From positions 744,001-808,000 of the forward strand of contig NZ_JAKZJU020000001.1 of NCBI RefSeq assembly GCF_022809315.2: 64,000 bases of DNA, in the 5' to 3' direction. Positions within the stretch are counted from its first letter, which is position 1. The number at the start of each line of letters is the position of its first letter. A program made the position numbers and the translations under genes. Origin of the DNA: Mesosutterella faecium. Lineage in GTDB: Bacteria; Pseudomonadota; Gammaproteobacteria; Burkholderiales; Burkholderiaceae_F. The notes beneath the pieces are model-generated. The model saw nothing but the letters and a program-made list of their open reading frames with translations, was not told where the DNA came from and ran no database searches. Shown here one piece after another: positions 36,970 through 47,209 of this stretch.

Positions 36970-38366
36970 GGTTTTTCCCCTGAGGCTCCCGCCCCAAGCG
37001 CTTCGTTGAAGCTCACATAGGCGTAGAGGCGCTCCGAGCGTGCGTCGGCCAGGCTGGCTGCGGCGCTGTTGAAAGTCCTTTGGGCGGTCAGGACCGTGAG
37101 GAACCCCTCGCTGCCCAGTCTGTAGCGGTCAAGCGCCTGCAGCAGGGCGCGCTGCGAGGCCTCGAGCGAGGCGCGGCGTGACTCCTCGATGTCCTTCAGG
37201 TAACGGGTCGAGGACAGGGCGTCCCTTACGTCCCCGTAGGCCTGTTCGGCAGCTTGGCGGTAAGCCTCGAGGGCCGCCCGCTCCGCGGCCCTGGTCTCTT
37301 CGTAGCGCGCGGTGCGCCGCCCGAAGTCGAATATCGGCAGGTCGAGCGACACTCCCAGCGACCAGATGGAGGCACCGAAAAGGCCGCTGAGCTCGCGCGA
37401 CTGCGTGCCGGCGGAGCCGGTGAGCGAGATGCTGGGGAAAAAGGCCGCGTAGGCCGCGGCGATTTCCGCATGGCTGCTGCGCAGGGCGGCCTCAGCCTGT
37501 CGCACGTCGGGCCGGTTCTGCAGCAGTTCGCTCGGCAGCCCCGGGCGCACGGCCGGGCAGGGCAGTTCGAGCGCCGCGGGCCTTCGCAGCCGCAGCTCCG
37601 GGCGGGAGGCGAGCAGGGCGAGCGCGTGCTCATGCCGTTCGGCCTCGAGCCGAAGCGTGTCCGCGTCCGCCTTCCTCGAGGCGAGCTCCGCCTCGGAGCT
37701 GCTCACGTCCACGTCGGTTGCCGTTCCGAGGCCGCGGCGGGAGCGGACGATCTCAAGGGTCTTTTGCATCGTCTCGAAGCTGTCGACCGCCAGATCGAGC
37801 TTGCGCAGCGATCCGAGCCAGCCGATGTATTCGCGGGCGATGCTCCCGGCAAGCGAGAGCCTTACGGCCCGCGCCGCCCACAGGCTCTCGTCGGCCGAGG
37901 CGAGGGCCGATTCCCTAAGATTTCTGTTTTTGCCCCAGAAGTCGAGCTCCCAGGACGCGCTTGCCGCCGCCCTGAGATAGTGGGGCCGCGACACGGCGCT
38001 GGTGGAAGTGCTGCGGGTTTTGCTGCGGCCTGAGTCGGCAGCCAGGCCGATTTCGGGATAGAGGTCGGCCCCGAGCTGTCTTGCGTAGGCCCGGGCGGCG
38101 TCGAGCCGGGCTGCAGCGGCCTTCACGTTGTGGGCGTCGCGAAGCGCCGATTCGATGAGGGAGCTGAGTTGCGGGTCACGCAGCTCGGACCACCAGTCGT
38201 CTCGCTCCGATGCGACGCTGCCCTGCAGCGCGGGAGCCTGCCAGCCGGCGGGAAGGTGCGCTTTTTCAGCGGGCAGCGTCTCGGGCAGCCCCGGTGGGAC
38301 TGAACAGCCGGAAAGTCCGATCAAGCCGAGGCTCGCAGCCACAAGCAGAGCAAAGGAGCGCTTCAT
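36966..38366 (-). CDS. NodT/OprM-type outer-membrane efflux lipoprotein
   Basis: This 466-aa outer-membrane channel subunit belongs to the TolC superfamily. The signal peptide ends at a lipobox LSGC (Cys21), so it is lipid-anchored. Two outer membrane efflux repeats follow, with family stretches NRPDVRQAEAALRSSHAEI and SLTGSAGTQSRELSGLF. It would form the outer-membrane exit for the AcrAB-like pump encoded just upstream; its start overlaps the RND gene stop by 4 bases. Confidence 0.93.
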   Translation of the reverse strand: MKRSFALLVAASLGLIGLSGCSVPPGLPETLPAEKAHLPAGWQAPALQGSVASERDDWWSELRDPQLSSLIESALRDAHNVKAAAARLDAARAYARQLGADLYPEIGLAADSGRSKTRSTSTSAVSRPHYLRAAASASWELDFWGKNRNLRESALASADESLWAARAVRLSLAGSIAREYIGWLGSLRKLDLAVDSFETMQKTLEIVRSRRGLGTATDVDVSSSEAELASRKADADTLRLEAERHEHALALLASRPELRLRRPAALELPCPAVRPGLPSELLQNRPDVRQAEAALRSSHAEIAAAYAAFFPSISLTGSAGTQSRELSGLFGASIWSLGVSLDLPIFDFGRRTARYEETRAAERAALEAYRQAAEQAYGDVRDALSSTRYLKDIEESRRASLEASQRALLQALDRYRLGSEGFLTVLTAQRTFNSAAASLADARSERLYAYVSFNEALGAGASGEKP

Positions 38367-41300
38367 TTTTCCCCCTTCCCTTTCTTTTCAGCAGGCGAGC
38401 CGCTTCCGCCGGACCGGCGGCGGCCCAGCGAGGCGAACCAGGTGAAAAACACCGGAACGAACAGCGTCGCGATGAATGTGGAGAGCAGCATCCCGCCCAG
38501 TACGCCGGTTCCCATCGAACGGCGGGCGGCGGCTCCGGCTCCGCTCGCGATCGCAAGCGGCAGCACGCCCAGCATGAACGCGAGCGAGGTCATCAGGATG
38601 GGTCTGAAGCGAAGCCGCGCAGCGTCGACCGCGGCTTTCCCGGGCTCTTCGCCTTCGGCCATTTTCTGGAGGGCGAACTCCACGATCAGAATGGCGTTTT
38701 TGGTCGCCAGTCCGATCAGAACGAGCAGGCCGATCTGGAAATAAATGTCGTTGCTGAAGCCTCTTAGATCCACTGCGAGGAAGGCCCCGAGCAGCGAAAA
38801 CGGCAGCGCGAGCACCACCGCGACAGGCAGAGACCAGCGCTCGAATAGGGCCGCAAGAATGAGGAATACGACGAGGATGCCGAACCCGAAGGCAGTCGAG
38901 GAGGAGCTGCCGATGCGCTTCTCCTGCCAGGCCTGGTCCACCCAGCCGATCGTATAGCCTTCCGGAAGCACCTCGTCGGCGACTTTCTCGACCAGGCTGA
39001 TGGCGCTGCCGGAGCTCACCCCCTGAGCCGCGGCGCCCATGAAGCGCGCGGCCAGGTAGCCGTTGAGCCTCGTCATGCTGATGGGGCCGGAGGTCCTCTT
39101 TACCGTGACCAGAGTGGAGAGCGGGATCATCTCCCCGGAGCTGGAGCGTACCCAGGCCCGCCCGATGTCCTGCGGATTCATCCGGTAGGGGGCGTCGGCC
39201 TGGACGATGACGCGAAGCAGCTTGGAGTCCCGGGGAAAATCGTTGACGTAGGTGCTTCCAATCAGGGTGCCGAGGGTGTTGTAGACCGTGGCGATGTCGA
39301 CTCCCATCGCGGCCGCTTTCTCTTCATCCACCTCGGCGGAAAGCTGCGGGGATTCGGCCTGCAGGAAGCTGCGCAGCGATGTGAGTTCGGGATGCTCCCG
39401 GAGCGCCGCAATGAAGTCGTCGGTCACTGCCTGCAGGGCTCTCGGATTGTCGCTGCCGCGGGCTAGGATGAAGCCGGTGAAGCCGTTGGTGCTGCCCAGA
39501 CCCGGAATCGCCGCGGGAAGCGTTGCAGTGCCGACTCCGTCCGTGCGGGCTCCGGCGATTGACTGCATCCGGGCTCGGATGTCCGAGGAGGTGACGCTGC
39601 GCTCGTCCCAGGGCCTGAGCTTTGCCGTGAAAGAGGCGATGTCGGGCCTGAAGTCCGATGTGGTCGAGTCTCGCCCGGTTTCAGACACGACAGAGTCGAT
39701 GCCCGGTAGCTTTCGGATTTGGTCGGCGATTTCCGTGGCGGCCCTGTAGGTCCTCGGGAAAGCGGTTCCGTCAGGCATGCGGAAGGTCATCCTCACGAGC
39801 CCCTGGTCTTCAGTGGGAATGAAGGAGGTCGGCGTGACCGCCATCAGTTCCCAGACAAGCGCCGAGACGGCCAGCAGCAGCACGAAGCAGAGCTTCCCGT
39901 GCGCGAGCAGCCAGCTCACGATGCGGATGAAGAAATCCGTGGAGGCGGCAAGGATCCGGTTGAAGGCGAGGAAGAAGCGCGGCTTTTTCCTCGAGGCGTC
40001 CCCGGGCTTCAGGAAGAGGGCGCACAGCGCCGGGGTAAGGGTAAGCGCATTGAAGCCCGAGATGATCACGGCCATGGCGACCGTAACGGCGAACTGCCTG
40101 TAGAGCTCGCCCGCCATGCCGCCCAGGAAGGCGACCGGGATGAAAACCGCGGAAAGGACGAGCACGATGGCGATGAGCGCGCTCGAGACCTCCTTCATGG
40201 CCAGCTGCGCGGCCTGTCGCGGCGGCAGGTGCTGCTGGGTCATCAGCCGGTCGACGTTTTCGAGCACGACGATGGCATCGTCCACCACGATGCCGATCGC
40301 GAGAGTCATGGCGAAAAGCGTGAGCGTATTGATGGAGAAGCCGCACAGCCACAGCCCAGCGGTGCAGCCAATCAGCGACACCGGCACGGAGATCATGGGG
40401 ATGAGGGTCGCGCGCCAGCTCTGCAGGAACAGAAACACGACTCCCAGCACCAGCAGGAAGGCCTCTCCGATTGTGATGAGAACCTCGCGGATGGAGGCCT
40501 TCACGAAGACGGTGGTGTCGTCGGTGACGTTGTAGGCGAGCTTGCCTTTCGGAAAATGCGCGGAGAGTTCCTCGAGCCTGGCCTTTACCGCGTTGGCCGC
40601 GGCGAGGGCGTTGCCGCCCGACTGCAGGAACACGGCGATGTTGGCCGCGGGGGCGCCGTTCTGACGGCTTACGAATTCATAGTTGCGGTTGCCGACCTCC
40701 ACCCGGGCGACGTCGCGCAGGTGGACCACCCCGAGGCTCGGGTCGCTTTTGATGACGATGTTCCGAAATTGATCCGGATTGACGAGCTGGCGCCGCCCTG
40801 TGACCGTGTAGAACAGCTGCTGGCCCTCCACGGTGGGGGCCGAGCCGGTGCGCCCGATGCCGTACTGCATGTTCTGGCTGGAAATGGCGTTCTGGATGTC
40901 AGAGGTCGTCACCTTCAGCTTGGCCATCCGCAGCGGGTCGACCCAGATGCGCATCGAGGATTCCACGTTGCCGAAGATGGTTACGTCGCCGATGTCCTCC
41001 ACGCGCTTGAGCTCGTCGACGATATTCACGTTCGCGTAGTCGGCCATCTCGATCGGCGACATGCTGCCGTCGGGTGAGGTGAGAATGACGCGCAGGAGGT
41101 TGTCGGAGCTTCTCTTGCGGACCGTCACGCCTACGTTGCGCACGGCCTGCGGCAGCTTGCGCTCAACGGTGCGGACCCGGTTGTTGATCTCGAGGACCGC
41201 GTCGTTTGGGTCGATGCCGATGTCGAAGGTGCAGTCGATGCGGACCTCTCCGCTCGAGCGCAGCGTCGTCCTGTAGTAGAGCAGGCCCTGAATGCCGGAG

Positions 41301-41509
41301 AGCTGGGCCTCGATGGGCTGTGCGACCGTGCGCGACAGGGTGAGGATGTCCGCCCCGTCATAGGAAGCGCTGATCATGACCGAAGGGGGCGTGATGTTCG
41401 GGTACTGCGAAACGGGCAGCACGCGGATGGAAATCAGCCCCGCCAGGATGATCAGTATCGCCATGACGGTGGAAAAGATGGGGCGCTTGATGCAGAACTG
41501 GGAGAGCAT
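38363..41509 (-). CDS. AcrB-like RND multidrug efflux pump (HAE1 family)
   Basis: This 1048-aa inner-membrane RND transporter exports hydrophobic compounds by proton antiport. The N-terminus MLSQFCIKRPIFSTVMAI is typical. The proton-relay acidic pair lies in AIGIVVDDAIVVLENV, and the partner lysine in LIGLATKNAILIVEFA. The porter-domain stretches FIPTEDQGLVRM and ARFMGAAAQGVSSGSAI are present, as are twelve membrane segments. It works with the periplasmic adaptor upstream and the NodT-like channel downstream. Confidence 0.95.
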   Translation of the reverse strand: MLSQFCIKRPIFSTVMAILIILAGLISIRVLPVSQYPNITPPSVMISASYDGADILTLSRTVAQPIEAQLSGIQGLLYYRTTLRSSGEVRIDCTFDIGIDPNDAVLEINNRVRTVERKLPQAVRNVGVTVRKRSSDNLLRVILTSPDGSMSPIEMADYANVNIVDELKRVEDIGDVTIFGNVESSMRIWVDPLRMAKLKVTTSDIQNAISSQNMQYGIGRTGSAPTVEGQQLFYTVTGRRQLVNPDQFRNIVIKSDPSLGVVHLRDVARVEVGNRNYEFVSRQNGAPAANIAVFLQSGGNALAAANAVKARLEELSAHFPKGKLAYNVTDDTTVFVKASIREVLITIGEAFLLVLGVVFLFLQSWRATLIPMISVPVSLIGCTAGLWLCGFSINTLTLFAMTLAIGIVVDDAIVVLENVDRLMTQQHLPPRQAAQLAMKEVSSALIAIVLVLSAVFIPVAFLGGMAGELYRQFAVTVAMAVIISGFNALTLTPALCALFLKPGDASRKKPRFFLAFNRILAASTDFFIRIVSWLLAHGKLCFVLLLAVSALVWELMAVTPTSFIPTEDQGLVRMTFRMPDGTAFPRTYRAATEIADQIRKLPGIDSVVSETGRDSTTSDFRPDIASFTAKLRPWDERSVTSSDIRARMQSIAGARTDGVGTATLPAAIPGLGSTNGFTGFILARGSDNPRALQAVTDDFIAALREHPELTSLRSFLQAESPQLSAEVDEEKAAAMGVDIATVYNTLGTLIGSTYVNDFPRDSKLLRVIVQADAPYRMNPQDIGRAWVRSSSGEMIPLSTLVTVKRTSGPISMTRLNGYLAARFMGAAAQGVSSGSAISLVEKVADEVLPEGYTIGWVDQAWQEKRIGSSSSTAFGFGILVVFLILAALFERWSLPVAVVLALPFSLLGAFLAVDLRGFSNDIYFQIGLLVLIGLATKNAILIVEFALQKMAEGEEPGKAAVDAARLRFRPILMTSLAFMLGVLPLAIASGAGAAARRSMGTGVLGGMLLSTFIATLFVPVFFTWFASLGRRRSGGSGSPAEKKGKGEK

Positions 41510-41524
41510 GTCCGGAGCCTCGAT

Positions 41525-42637
41525 TTACTGAGCCGGAGAGGAGCCTGCCGCGGCGGCCGGGGAGGCCGCCTTGACCTCGCGGCCGTCGCGAAGCCTCAGG
41601 ATCTGATTGACAATCACCTGGTCGCCAGGCTTCAGGCCGGAGCGGACAATCCAGTTTGCATCGTCCCATGCGCCCACGGTTACCGCAGTCTTGTGCGCCT
41701 TGCCGTCTTTCATCGTGTAAAGCGCATAGGTGCCGTCTGACTGCTGGAGCACGGCCCCCTGAGGCACGAGGTAAACCCCTTTCTCCACTCCCGTCTGCAG
41801 CCTCACCCGGACGAACTGACCGGAAAGGAGCCCGGTCGTTTTCTGCAGCTTGGCACGCAGCTGCCTCGTCCCGAGGTCGTCGTCAACCGCCTGAGAAACA
41901 TAGTCGAGCCGCGCAGGCAGCCTCGCTCCTTCCGGATTGACCACTTCCACGGCGCTGCTGCGCGAGATTCTTGCTTCGCCCAGATCGCGGTCGCTGATGG
42001 CGAAAACGACTCTCAGATCGCCTTTCTGGGTCAAAGTGGTGAGCAGGGTCGTGTGCTGCGTGACCAGCGCCCCCGCATGGACCAGCGAAAGTCCGGCCAC
42101 CCCGGGGGAAGGAGCCCGGATCTGAGTGTGGGCGAGGTCCACTGCAGCGCTCTCGACCCTGGCCTGCGCGGCGGAAAGCGCTGCCTTTGCCGACTGTTCG
42201 GCGGAGAGCGCATCGTCGAGCTCCTTCCTTGAGGCGGCCTGAGCGACCTCAAGGCCCTGGGTTCTTTTGAGCTCGCGGGTGGCCTGCGCGGCCTGCGCGG
42301 CGAGCTGGTCCCTCTGCGAGCGCGCTTCTTTGAGCGCCGCCTCGCAGGCCGAGGGGTCAATGACGAACAGAAGCTGGCCGGCTTTCACCGGAGTGCCCTC
42401 GGCGTAGGCAATGCGCTTGAGGATGCCGGAGACCTGCGAGCGGATTTCCACCTGCGAGGTGCCCTCCGTCTTCCCCATGACTTCCTGCCAGTGGGGAACA
42501 TCCACCGGAGCCACCGTAACGGTCGAAACTTCAACGGGTTTCACAGCGGGCTTTTTTTTCCCTGAATCGCTGCAGCCCGAGGCCAGCGCGGCCGCGATCG
42601 CGGAAATAACCAGCGGTTTGAGCCAAGAAATGTTCAT
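41525..42637 (-). CDS. AcrA-like RND periplasmic adaptor lipoprotein
   Basis: This 370-aa membrane-fusion protein bridges the RND pump and the outer-membrane channel. The signal peptide ends at a lipobox ASGC. The barrel-sandwich hybrid begins VEIRSQVSGILKRIAYAEGTPVKAGQLLFVID, followed by a helical hairpin rich in Ala/Gln/Arg, and the second half of the lipoyl domain IRAPSPGVAGLSLVHAGALV. The start at 42637 (MNISWLKPL) is chosen because AGAGGA precedes it and a signal peptide begins there; the frame is open further upstream. It is the first gene of the four-gene efflux operon. Confidence 0.93.
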   Translation of the reverse strand: MNISWLKPLVISAIAAALASGCSDSGKKKPAVKPVEVSTVTVAPVDVPHWQEVMGKTEGTSQVEIRSQVSGILKRIAYAEGTPVKAGQLLFVIDPSACEAALKEARSQRDQLAAQAAQATRELKRTQGLEVAQAASRKELDDALSAEQSAKAALSAAQARVESAAVDLAHTQIRAPSPGVAGLSLVHAGALVTQHTTLLTTLTQKGDLRVVFAISDRDLGEARISRSSAVEVVNPEGARLPARLDYVSQAVDDDLGTRQLRAKLQKTTGLLSGQFVRVRLQTGVEKGVYLVPQGAVLQQSDGTYALYTMKDGKAHKTAVTVGAWDDANWIVRSGLKPGDQVIVNQILRLRDGREVKAASPAAAAGSSPAQ

Positions 42638-42793
42638 GGGTCCTCTGTTTGAATGAAAAACGCGGCCATTTTTCTGGGAAAGATACGCCGGAGAAAGTAA
42701 AAAAATCGTCGACGGCTTGCAAAAAAACGTCAAGACTCCGTAAATGATCGTTAAAGGCTCATGCGCATCTCTGCTTCAGGATTCCCTGCGGGG

Positions 42794-44578
42794 TCAGAAC
42801 CATTCGGTGGACTTGAGCAGCCAGTCGAGCGCCTCGCCTTCCACCCGGTCCTGGAGAGCCTCACGGACCTGGCGGTGGTAGCGGTTGAGCAGCGCGATTT
42901 CTTCTGACTTCATCATCCGGGCCACGATGAGGCGCGTGTCGATGGGGCACAGCGTCAGGGCCCGGAAGCCCATGAAGCGCCCGAACTCGCTTTCCGACCT
43001 CACCTCCGGGGTGATGAGGCTTTCAATTCGGATGCCCCAGCGCCCCTCCCTGTAAATCCCGGGCTCGTCCGACACGACGATGCCCTCCACCGTGCGGGTG
43101 GCCTCCGAGGGCAGGCTGCGCGGGGAAATCGAATAGGGCCTCTCGTGCACGTTCATGAAAAAGCCGACGCCGTGGCCTGTGCCGTGGCCGAAGTCCGCGT
43201 CAGTCTCCCAGAGCGGGGCGCGGGCGAAGGTGTCGAGCTGCGAGGCGTAAGCCCCCTCGGGGAAGTACGCGTTGAGCAGATGAAGGTGCGCACGGAGCAC
43301 GGCCGTATAGTCCTTCCGAAGCGCCTCCGGCGGGCGGTGGATCGCCGTGACGCGGGTGATGTCCGTCGTGCCGCTCTGATACTGTGCGCCTGAATCGATC
43401 AGCAGCACCGTGTCGCCCGCAAGCGGACTGCAGTGGGCTTCGTCGGGCGTGTAGTGTGGAAGGGCCGCATTGGGGCCTACCGCCGCAATGGTGCCGAAGG
43501 ACTCGCTCACGTAGCCGCTTTCCCGGGTCCGTTCTTCATGGAGCCTGCGGACCACGTCCATTTCAGTGAGGCCGCTGCCTCGGGCGAGCTCCCCCTCAAG
43601 CCAGGCGTAGAACCTGCAGAGCGCCGCGCCGTCTTTTTTCATGGTTTCTTCAATCAGGTGGATCTCTTCTTTTGTCTTGCGTGTCTTGAGCAGCGCGATG
43701 GGCGACATCCCCCTGATGATCTCCACCTGCCTGCCTATGGCGCCGGCCGCCGTGGAGGAAATCACCGAGGGGTCGATGAAAAGCCTCAGGGCGGGCAGGG
43801 CCCGCAGGCTGTCCCTGAACGCGTCGTAGGGGCGGACGCAAAAGCCCTCGGCTTCAAGCTTCGGGCGAAGCTCGGCGGGCAGGCTGTCTTCATTGAGAAA
43901 GACAAAGGCCCGGTCTTTCAGCACGAGCAGATGCGACAGGAAAACGGGGTTGTAGTCCACATCCGAGCCGCGCAGATTGGTGAGCCAGCCGATTTCGTCC
44001 AGCGCCGAGGTAGCGAAGGCGTCGGCGCCCTTTTCCGCCAGCTCTCCGCGAAGCCGCTCGAGCTTGCGGCCCGCTGGCTCCGGGGCGAGCGTGTTCTCGT
44101 AAATCCGGCTGTGGGGAAGGGCGGGGCGGTCTGTCCATATTTCGGCGGCCAGGTCCAGGTCGGTTCTCAGCGAGATGCCCCTGGGGCTGAGCGCCTCGCG
44201 CAGCCTCGTCTCAAGCTCGAGCGGCAGGCTCTCGCCGGAGATCCCGGCGCTCGAGCCGGAGGCCAGGTTTTCGGCGAGCCACTCGATCCAGCCCCGGACG
44301 TCCGGCGCACCGAGCTTCATCAGCGCAATGCCGGAGCCCTCGAGCTGGCGCGAGGCCTGGACCCAGTAGCGGCTGTCGGTCCACAGCAGCGCCTCCGAGG
44401 CTGTGACGACAAGAATGCCGTAGCTGCCGGTGAAGCCCGACAGCCAGGCCCTTTCCGCCCAGCGCCCGGGGACGTACTCCGAGGCGTGGGGGTCGGAGGT
44501 GATCGAAATCCAGGCCGAGAGGCCCTGTTTCACTAAATGCTCCCTGAGCTTTGCGATCCGGCTGGCTGATTCTTGCAT
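42794..44578 (-). CDS. Xaa-Pro aminopeptidase (M24B)
   Basis: This 594-aa metallopeptidase removes N-terminal residues preceding proline. It has the long eukaryote-like (APP1/XPNPEP) architecture of two N-terminal creatinase-like domains and a C-terminal pita-bread domain. The five metal ligands are visible: Asp in LIDSGAQY, Asp in GTTDITR, His in GHGVGFFMNVHE, Glu in VVSDEPGIY and Glu in GIRIESL. The gene is monocistronic or heads toward the efflux operon with a ~156-bp gap. Confidence 0.94.
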   Translation of the reverse strand: MQESASRIAKLREHLVKQGLSAWISITSDPHASEYVPGRWAERAWLSGFTGSYGILVVTASEALLWTDSRYWVQASRQLEGSGIALMKLGAPDVRGWIEWLAENLASGSSAGISGESLPLELETRLREALSPRGISLRTDLDLAAEIWTDRPALPHSRIYENTLAPEPAGRKLERLRGELAEKGADAFATSALDEIGWLTNLRGSDVDYNPVFLSHLLVLKDRAFVFLNEDSLPAELRPKLEAEGFCVRPYDAFRDSLRALPALRLFIDPSVISSTAAGAIGRQVEIIRGMSPIALLKTRKTKEEIHLIEETMKKDGAALCRFYAWLEGELARGSGLTEMDVVRRLHEERTRESGYVSESFGTIAAVGPNAALPHYTPDEAHCSPLAGDTVLLIDSGAQYQSGTTDITRVTAIHRPPEALRKDYTAVLRAHLHLLNAYFPEGAYASQLDTFARAPLWETDADFGHGTGHGVGFFMNVHERPYSISPRSLPSEATRTVEGIVVSDEPGIYREGRWGIRIESLITPEVRSESEFGRFMGFRALTLCPIDTRLIVARMMKSEEIALLNRYHRQVREALQDRVEGEALDWLLKSTEWF

Positions 44579-44617
44579 GTTCGTGCGTACCCCCTTCTCA
44601 ATAAGACAGCAATCAAT

Positions 44618-45055
44618 TTAAAAGAGCTTTCTCAGCGTGACGCTGAAAGGCAGGGTCACGACCCCGTCGGGAGTTTTCGATTCCGTCATCCGCAGTTCCT
44701 CTATTCGCCAGCCCGCGTCCCGGAATTCGGTGATCGTGGCCGACACATGCAGCCCGCGGCAGATGAGCCTCGTGTCGCCGAAGCGCTCTCCCGAGACGAG
44801 CGGTTCGGCAGCGCGGCAGGTGGCGAGCGTCTGGTACGGGGCATCGATCAGGGGGTCGGCGGGGAACTGTTCCTGCGGAGCGGCGGGCTTTGCTGACGGA
44901 GAAGCCTGCGGGAGCCGCTCGGCGGGCGCCGCCGCTGCGGGCTGCCGGGGGGAGGCCGCAGCCTGCTCCTGGGGCTTTTGCGGGGCCGTTGTCGAGCAGC
45001 CGGCCAGCAGGAATGCGGCGGCAAGGAGGAAAGAGCGTGTCAGGCTGGCTTTCAA
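44618..45055 (-). CDS. Hypothetical lipoprotein
   Basis: This 145-aa protein has a signal peptide ending in a lipobox LLAGC (Cys20), then an Ala/Pro/Gln-rich linker (to about residue 62) and a small C-terminal domain with two cysteines (TLATCRAAEP and TRLICRGLHV) that may form a disulfide. The C-terminal part, EFRDAGWRIEELRMTES...LPFSVTLRKLF, looks like a conserved beta-rich domain, but I do not recognise the family. It is probably an envelope lipoprotein of unknown role. Confidence 0.8.
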   Translation of the reverse strand: MKASLTRSFLLAAAFLLAGCSTTAPQKPQEQAAASPRQPAAAAPAERLPQASPSAKPAAPQEQFPADPLIDAPYQTLATCRAAEPLVSGERFGDTRLICRGLHVSATITEFRDAGWRIEELRMTESKTPDGVVTLPFSVTLRKLF

Positions 45056-45120
45056 GGCGTCTGCTCCAGGAAAAGGAAACCAACGGACTATTTTAAGCGC
45101 GGGAGAATCCGGACAGGCGC

Positions 45121-45155
45121 CGCGGGAAAGAGGGGCCGCCGGCTCTTTTCCCGCG
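45121..45155 (-). terminator. Hairpin after rhlE
   Basis: CGCGGGAAAGAG pairs with CTCTTTTCCCGCG (one bulged base) between the rhlE stop and the lipoprotein start. There is no clear T run, so its role as an intrinsic terminator is uncertain. Confidence 0.4.
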
Positions 45156-45160
45156 CTTCG

Positions 45161-46921
45161 TCAGTGCCTGCGGCCGCGGCTGCTGCGCCGCGCGATCATT
45201 CCGGGGGGCAGGTTGCTTCGGGTGTTGCTGTCGCTGTAGCGGGAGTTCTGCTCGAAGTAGTCGGTGCTGCGGGCGGGGCGGGGCTGACCGCTTCTGCGGG
45301 AGCGGCCTTTGCCCGGGCGCGAGGAGGCCCCGCGGGGTTTCCCTCCGGCAGGATAGGGCGCCTCGCCCGGCATGTTCTGCGGCAGGAACAGCGCCTGCTG
45401 CTCCGGCGCGAAGGGATCCTTCGGCTCATAGCGCCCGATGGAGGCGCTGCGGCCGCGCCGCGCGGGCTTGCGGGGGCGGTAATGAATTGAATTGCCGAAA
45501 TTGTCCGGGTCGAAATCGGGGCCTGCGGCCTTCTTTCCGGCAGAGGCAGCCGAGCCGCGGGCGGGTTTTCTGCGGCCGCGTCCGGCAGAGGGATCGCGGT
45601 CGGAGAAGCCGCGGTCGCCTTCGCCGGCGGCGGGAAGCGCCTCGGCGACAGCCTGGGCTGAGCCGCTGGGCAGGGGCTTGCGGGGCTCTTTCTTCCTGGC
45701 CCTGCGGGCCTCGCTCTGGCGGGCGAGCTGCCGGCGGCGGCTCTGCTCAGCCTTTCGGTCGTCTTCGGCCATGTCCTCGGGCTGCGGTCCGTCATAGCCT
45801 TCGGGGGTGATGAGCTCGATTTTTTCCTTCAGCAGCTTTTCAATGGCGGCAAGCTGCGGGCGGTCTTCCGGCGAGACGAAGCTCACGGCGTGTCCCTCAA
45901 CGCCCGCCCGGCCTGTGCGGCCGATGCGGTGGACATAATCTTCGGGGACATCCGGCAGCTCGTAGTTCACCACATGCGGCAGCTGCTCTATGTCAAGGCC
46001 GCGGGCGGCGATGTCCGTGGCGACGAGCACGCGCACCTTCTTCGCCTTGAAGTCCGCCAGGGCGCGCGTCCGAGCGTTCTGGCTCTTGTTGCCGTGAATG
46101 GCGGCCGCGGAGATGCCGTCGCGGGTAAGCTGCTGGCAGAGACGGTTCGCGGCGTGCTTCATGCGGGTGAACACGAGCACCTGGTCCCATCCGCCGTCGA
46201 CAATCAGATCGCGCAGCAGCTCGCGCTTGCGGTTTTTGGCGATGCTGTAGGCCTGCTGGCGGATCAGGGCCGATTCCTTGTTCGGGGAGATTTCGACCGA
46301 TACGGGGTTGGAGAGGAGCGTGTCGGCAAGGCGCCGGATGTCAGGGCTGAAGGTGGCCGAGAAGAGCAGGTTCTGCCGCTTTTCGGGCACGAGCTTCAGG
46401 ATGCGGCGGATGTCGTGGATGAAGCCCATGTCGAGCATGCGGTCGGCTTCGTCGAGGACAAGATAGCGCACGGCGGAAAGGTCCACGTTGCCCTGGCCCG
46501 CATGGTCGAGGAGCCGCCCCGGCGTCGCAATCAGGATGTCGACGCCTCCGGCGAGGGCTGCAGTCTGCGGCTTGATGTTCACTCCGCCGAAGACCAGCGC
46601 GGAGCTGACTCTGGTGTAGCGGCAGTACGAGCGGATGTTTTCGTGGATCTGCGCTGCGAGCTCGCGCGTCGGCGCGAGGATGAGCGCCTTCACCTGCTTG
46701 GGCTGGACGGGGGCCTTGTCGGCCGAGATTTTCTGGATCAGGGGCAGGCTGTAGGCGGCGGTCTTGCCGGTGCCCGTCTGGGCTGCCGCGAGAATGTCCC
46801 GGCCCTGGAGGACGGCGGGGACAGCTTTTTGCTGTATCGGGGTCGGCTGCTCGTAGCCCATGTCGGCTACGGCGCGGTTCAGGGGCTCGATGAGCCCCAG
46901 ATCTGCAAACGGTTGGTTCAC
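45161..46921 (-). CDS. rhlE: DEAD-box ATP-dependent RNA helicase, RhlE type
   Basis: This 586-aa DEAD-box helicase is likely involved in ribosome assembly or RNA turnover. Motifs in order: Q motif [14 protein letters not shown], motif [16 protein letters not shown], Ia [43 protein letters not shown] and [12 protein letters not shown]. The C-terminal ~200 residues are an Arg/Lys/Gly/Ser-rich low-complexity tail. The start is the GTG at 46921 ([10 protein letters not shown]); no Shine-Dalgarno is visible upstream, so the exact start is uncertain. Confidence 0.92.
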   Translation of the reverse strand: MNQPFADLGLIEPLNRAVADMGYEQPTPIQQKAVPAVLQGRDILAAAQTGTGKTAAYSLPLIQKISADKAPVQPKQVKALILAPTRELAAQIHENIRSYCRYTRVSSALVFGGVNIKPQTAALAGGVDILIATPGRLLDHAGQGNVDLSAVRYLVLDEADRMLDMGFIHDIRRILKLVPEKRQNLLFSATFSPDIRRLADTLLSNPVSVEISPNKESALIRQQAYSIAKNRKRELLRDLIVDGGWDQVLVFTRMKHAANRLCQQLTRDGISAAAIHGNKSQNARTRALADFKAKKVRVLVATDIAARGLDIEQLPHVVNYELPDVPEDYVHRIGRTGRAGVEGHAVSFVSPEDRPQLAAIEKLLKEKIELITPEGYDGPQPEDMAEDDRKAEQSRRRQLARQSEARRARKKEPRKPLPSGSAQAVAEALPAAGEGDRGFSDRDPSAGRGRRKPARGSAASAGKKAAGPDFDPDNFGNSIHYRPRKPARRGRSASIGRYEPKDPFAPEQQALFLPQNMPGEAPYPAGGKPRGASSRPGKGRSRRSGQPRPARSTDYFEQNSRYSDSNTRSNLPPGMIARRSSRGRRH

Positions 46922-47209
46922 TTGGAGGAAAACCTTAAGGCGCTCCGATGCCAGCCGCGGCTGCGGGCTGGCCCAGGCAGTGGAGTGCTCTGTTAGTTAA
47001 TCTATCATCAGACGGGCGGTTCCCGGTATATTGAGGAAACCGTGCCGGCCCGATGGCCGGCTGTGGATCCCGGGCGGCCTGGCTGCCCGGTATTGTCTGG
47101 CAGTTGCGCTGACGGCATTGATTTTCCGCGCAGCGGCTCTGCATTTTACCTGATTGCCGAAAAGCAGGGAAAAGTCTCCCGGCGCTCGGCTGCGCAAGGA
47201 AGCGTGAAA
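46922..47209. other. Divergent intergenic region between rhlE and the FKBP gene
   Basis: This 288-bp gap separates divergent genes and presumably carries both promoters. The FKBP frame is open back to 47042 but the sequence there lacks FKBP character. I see no RNA gene. Confidence 0.4.
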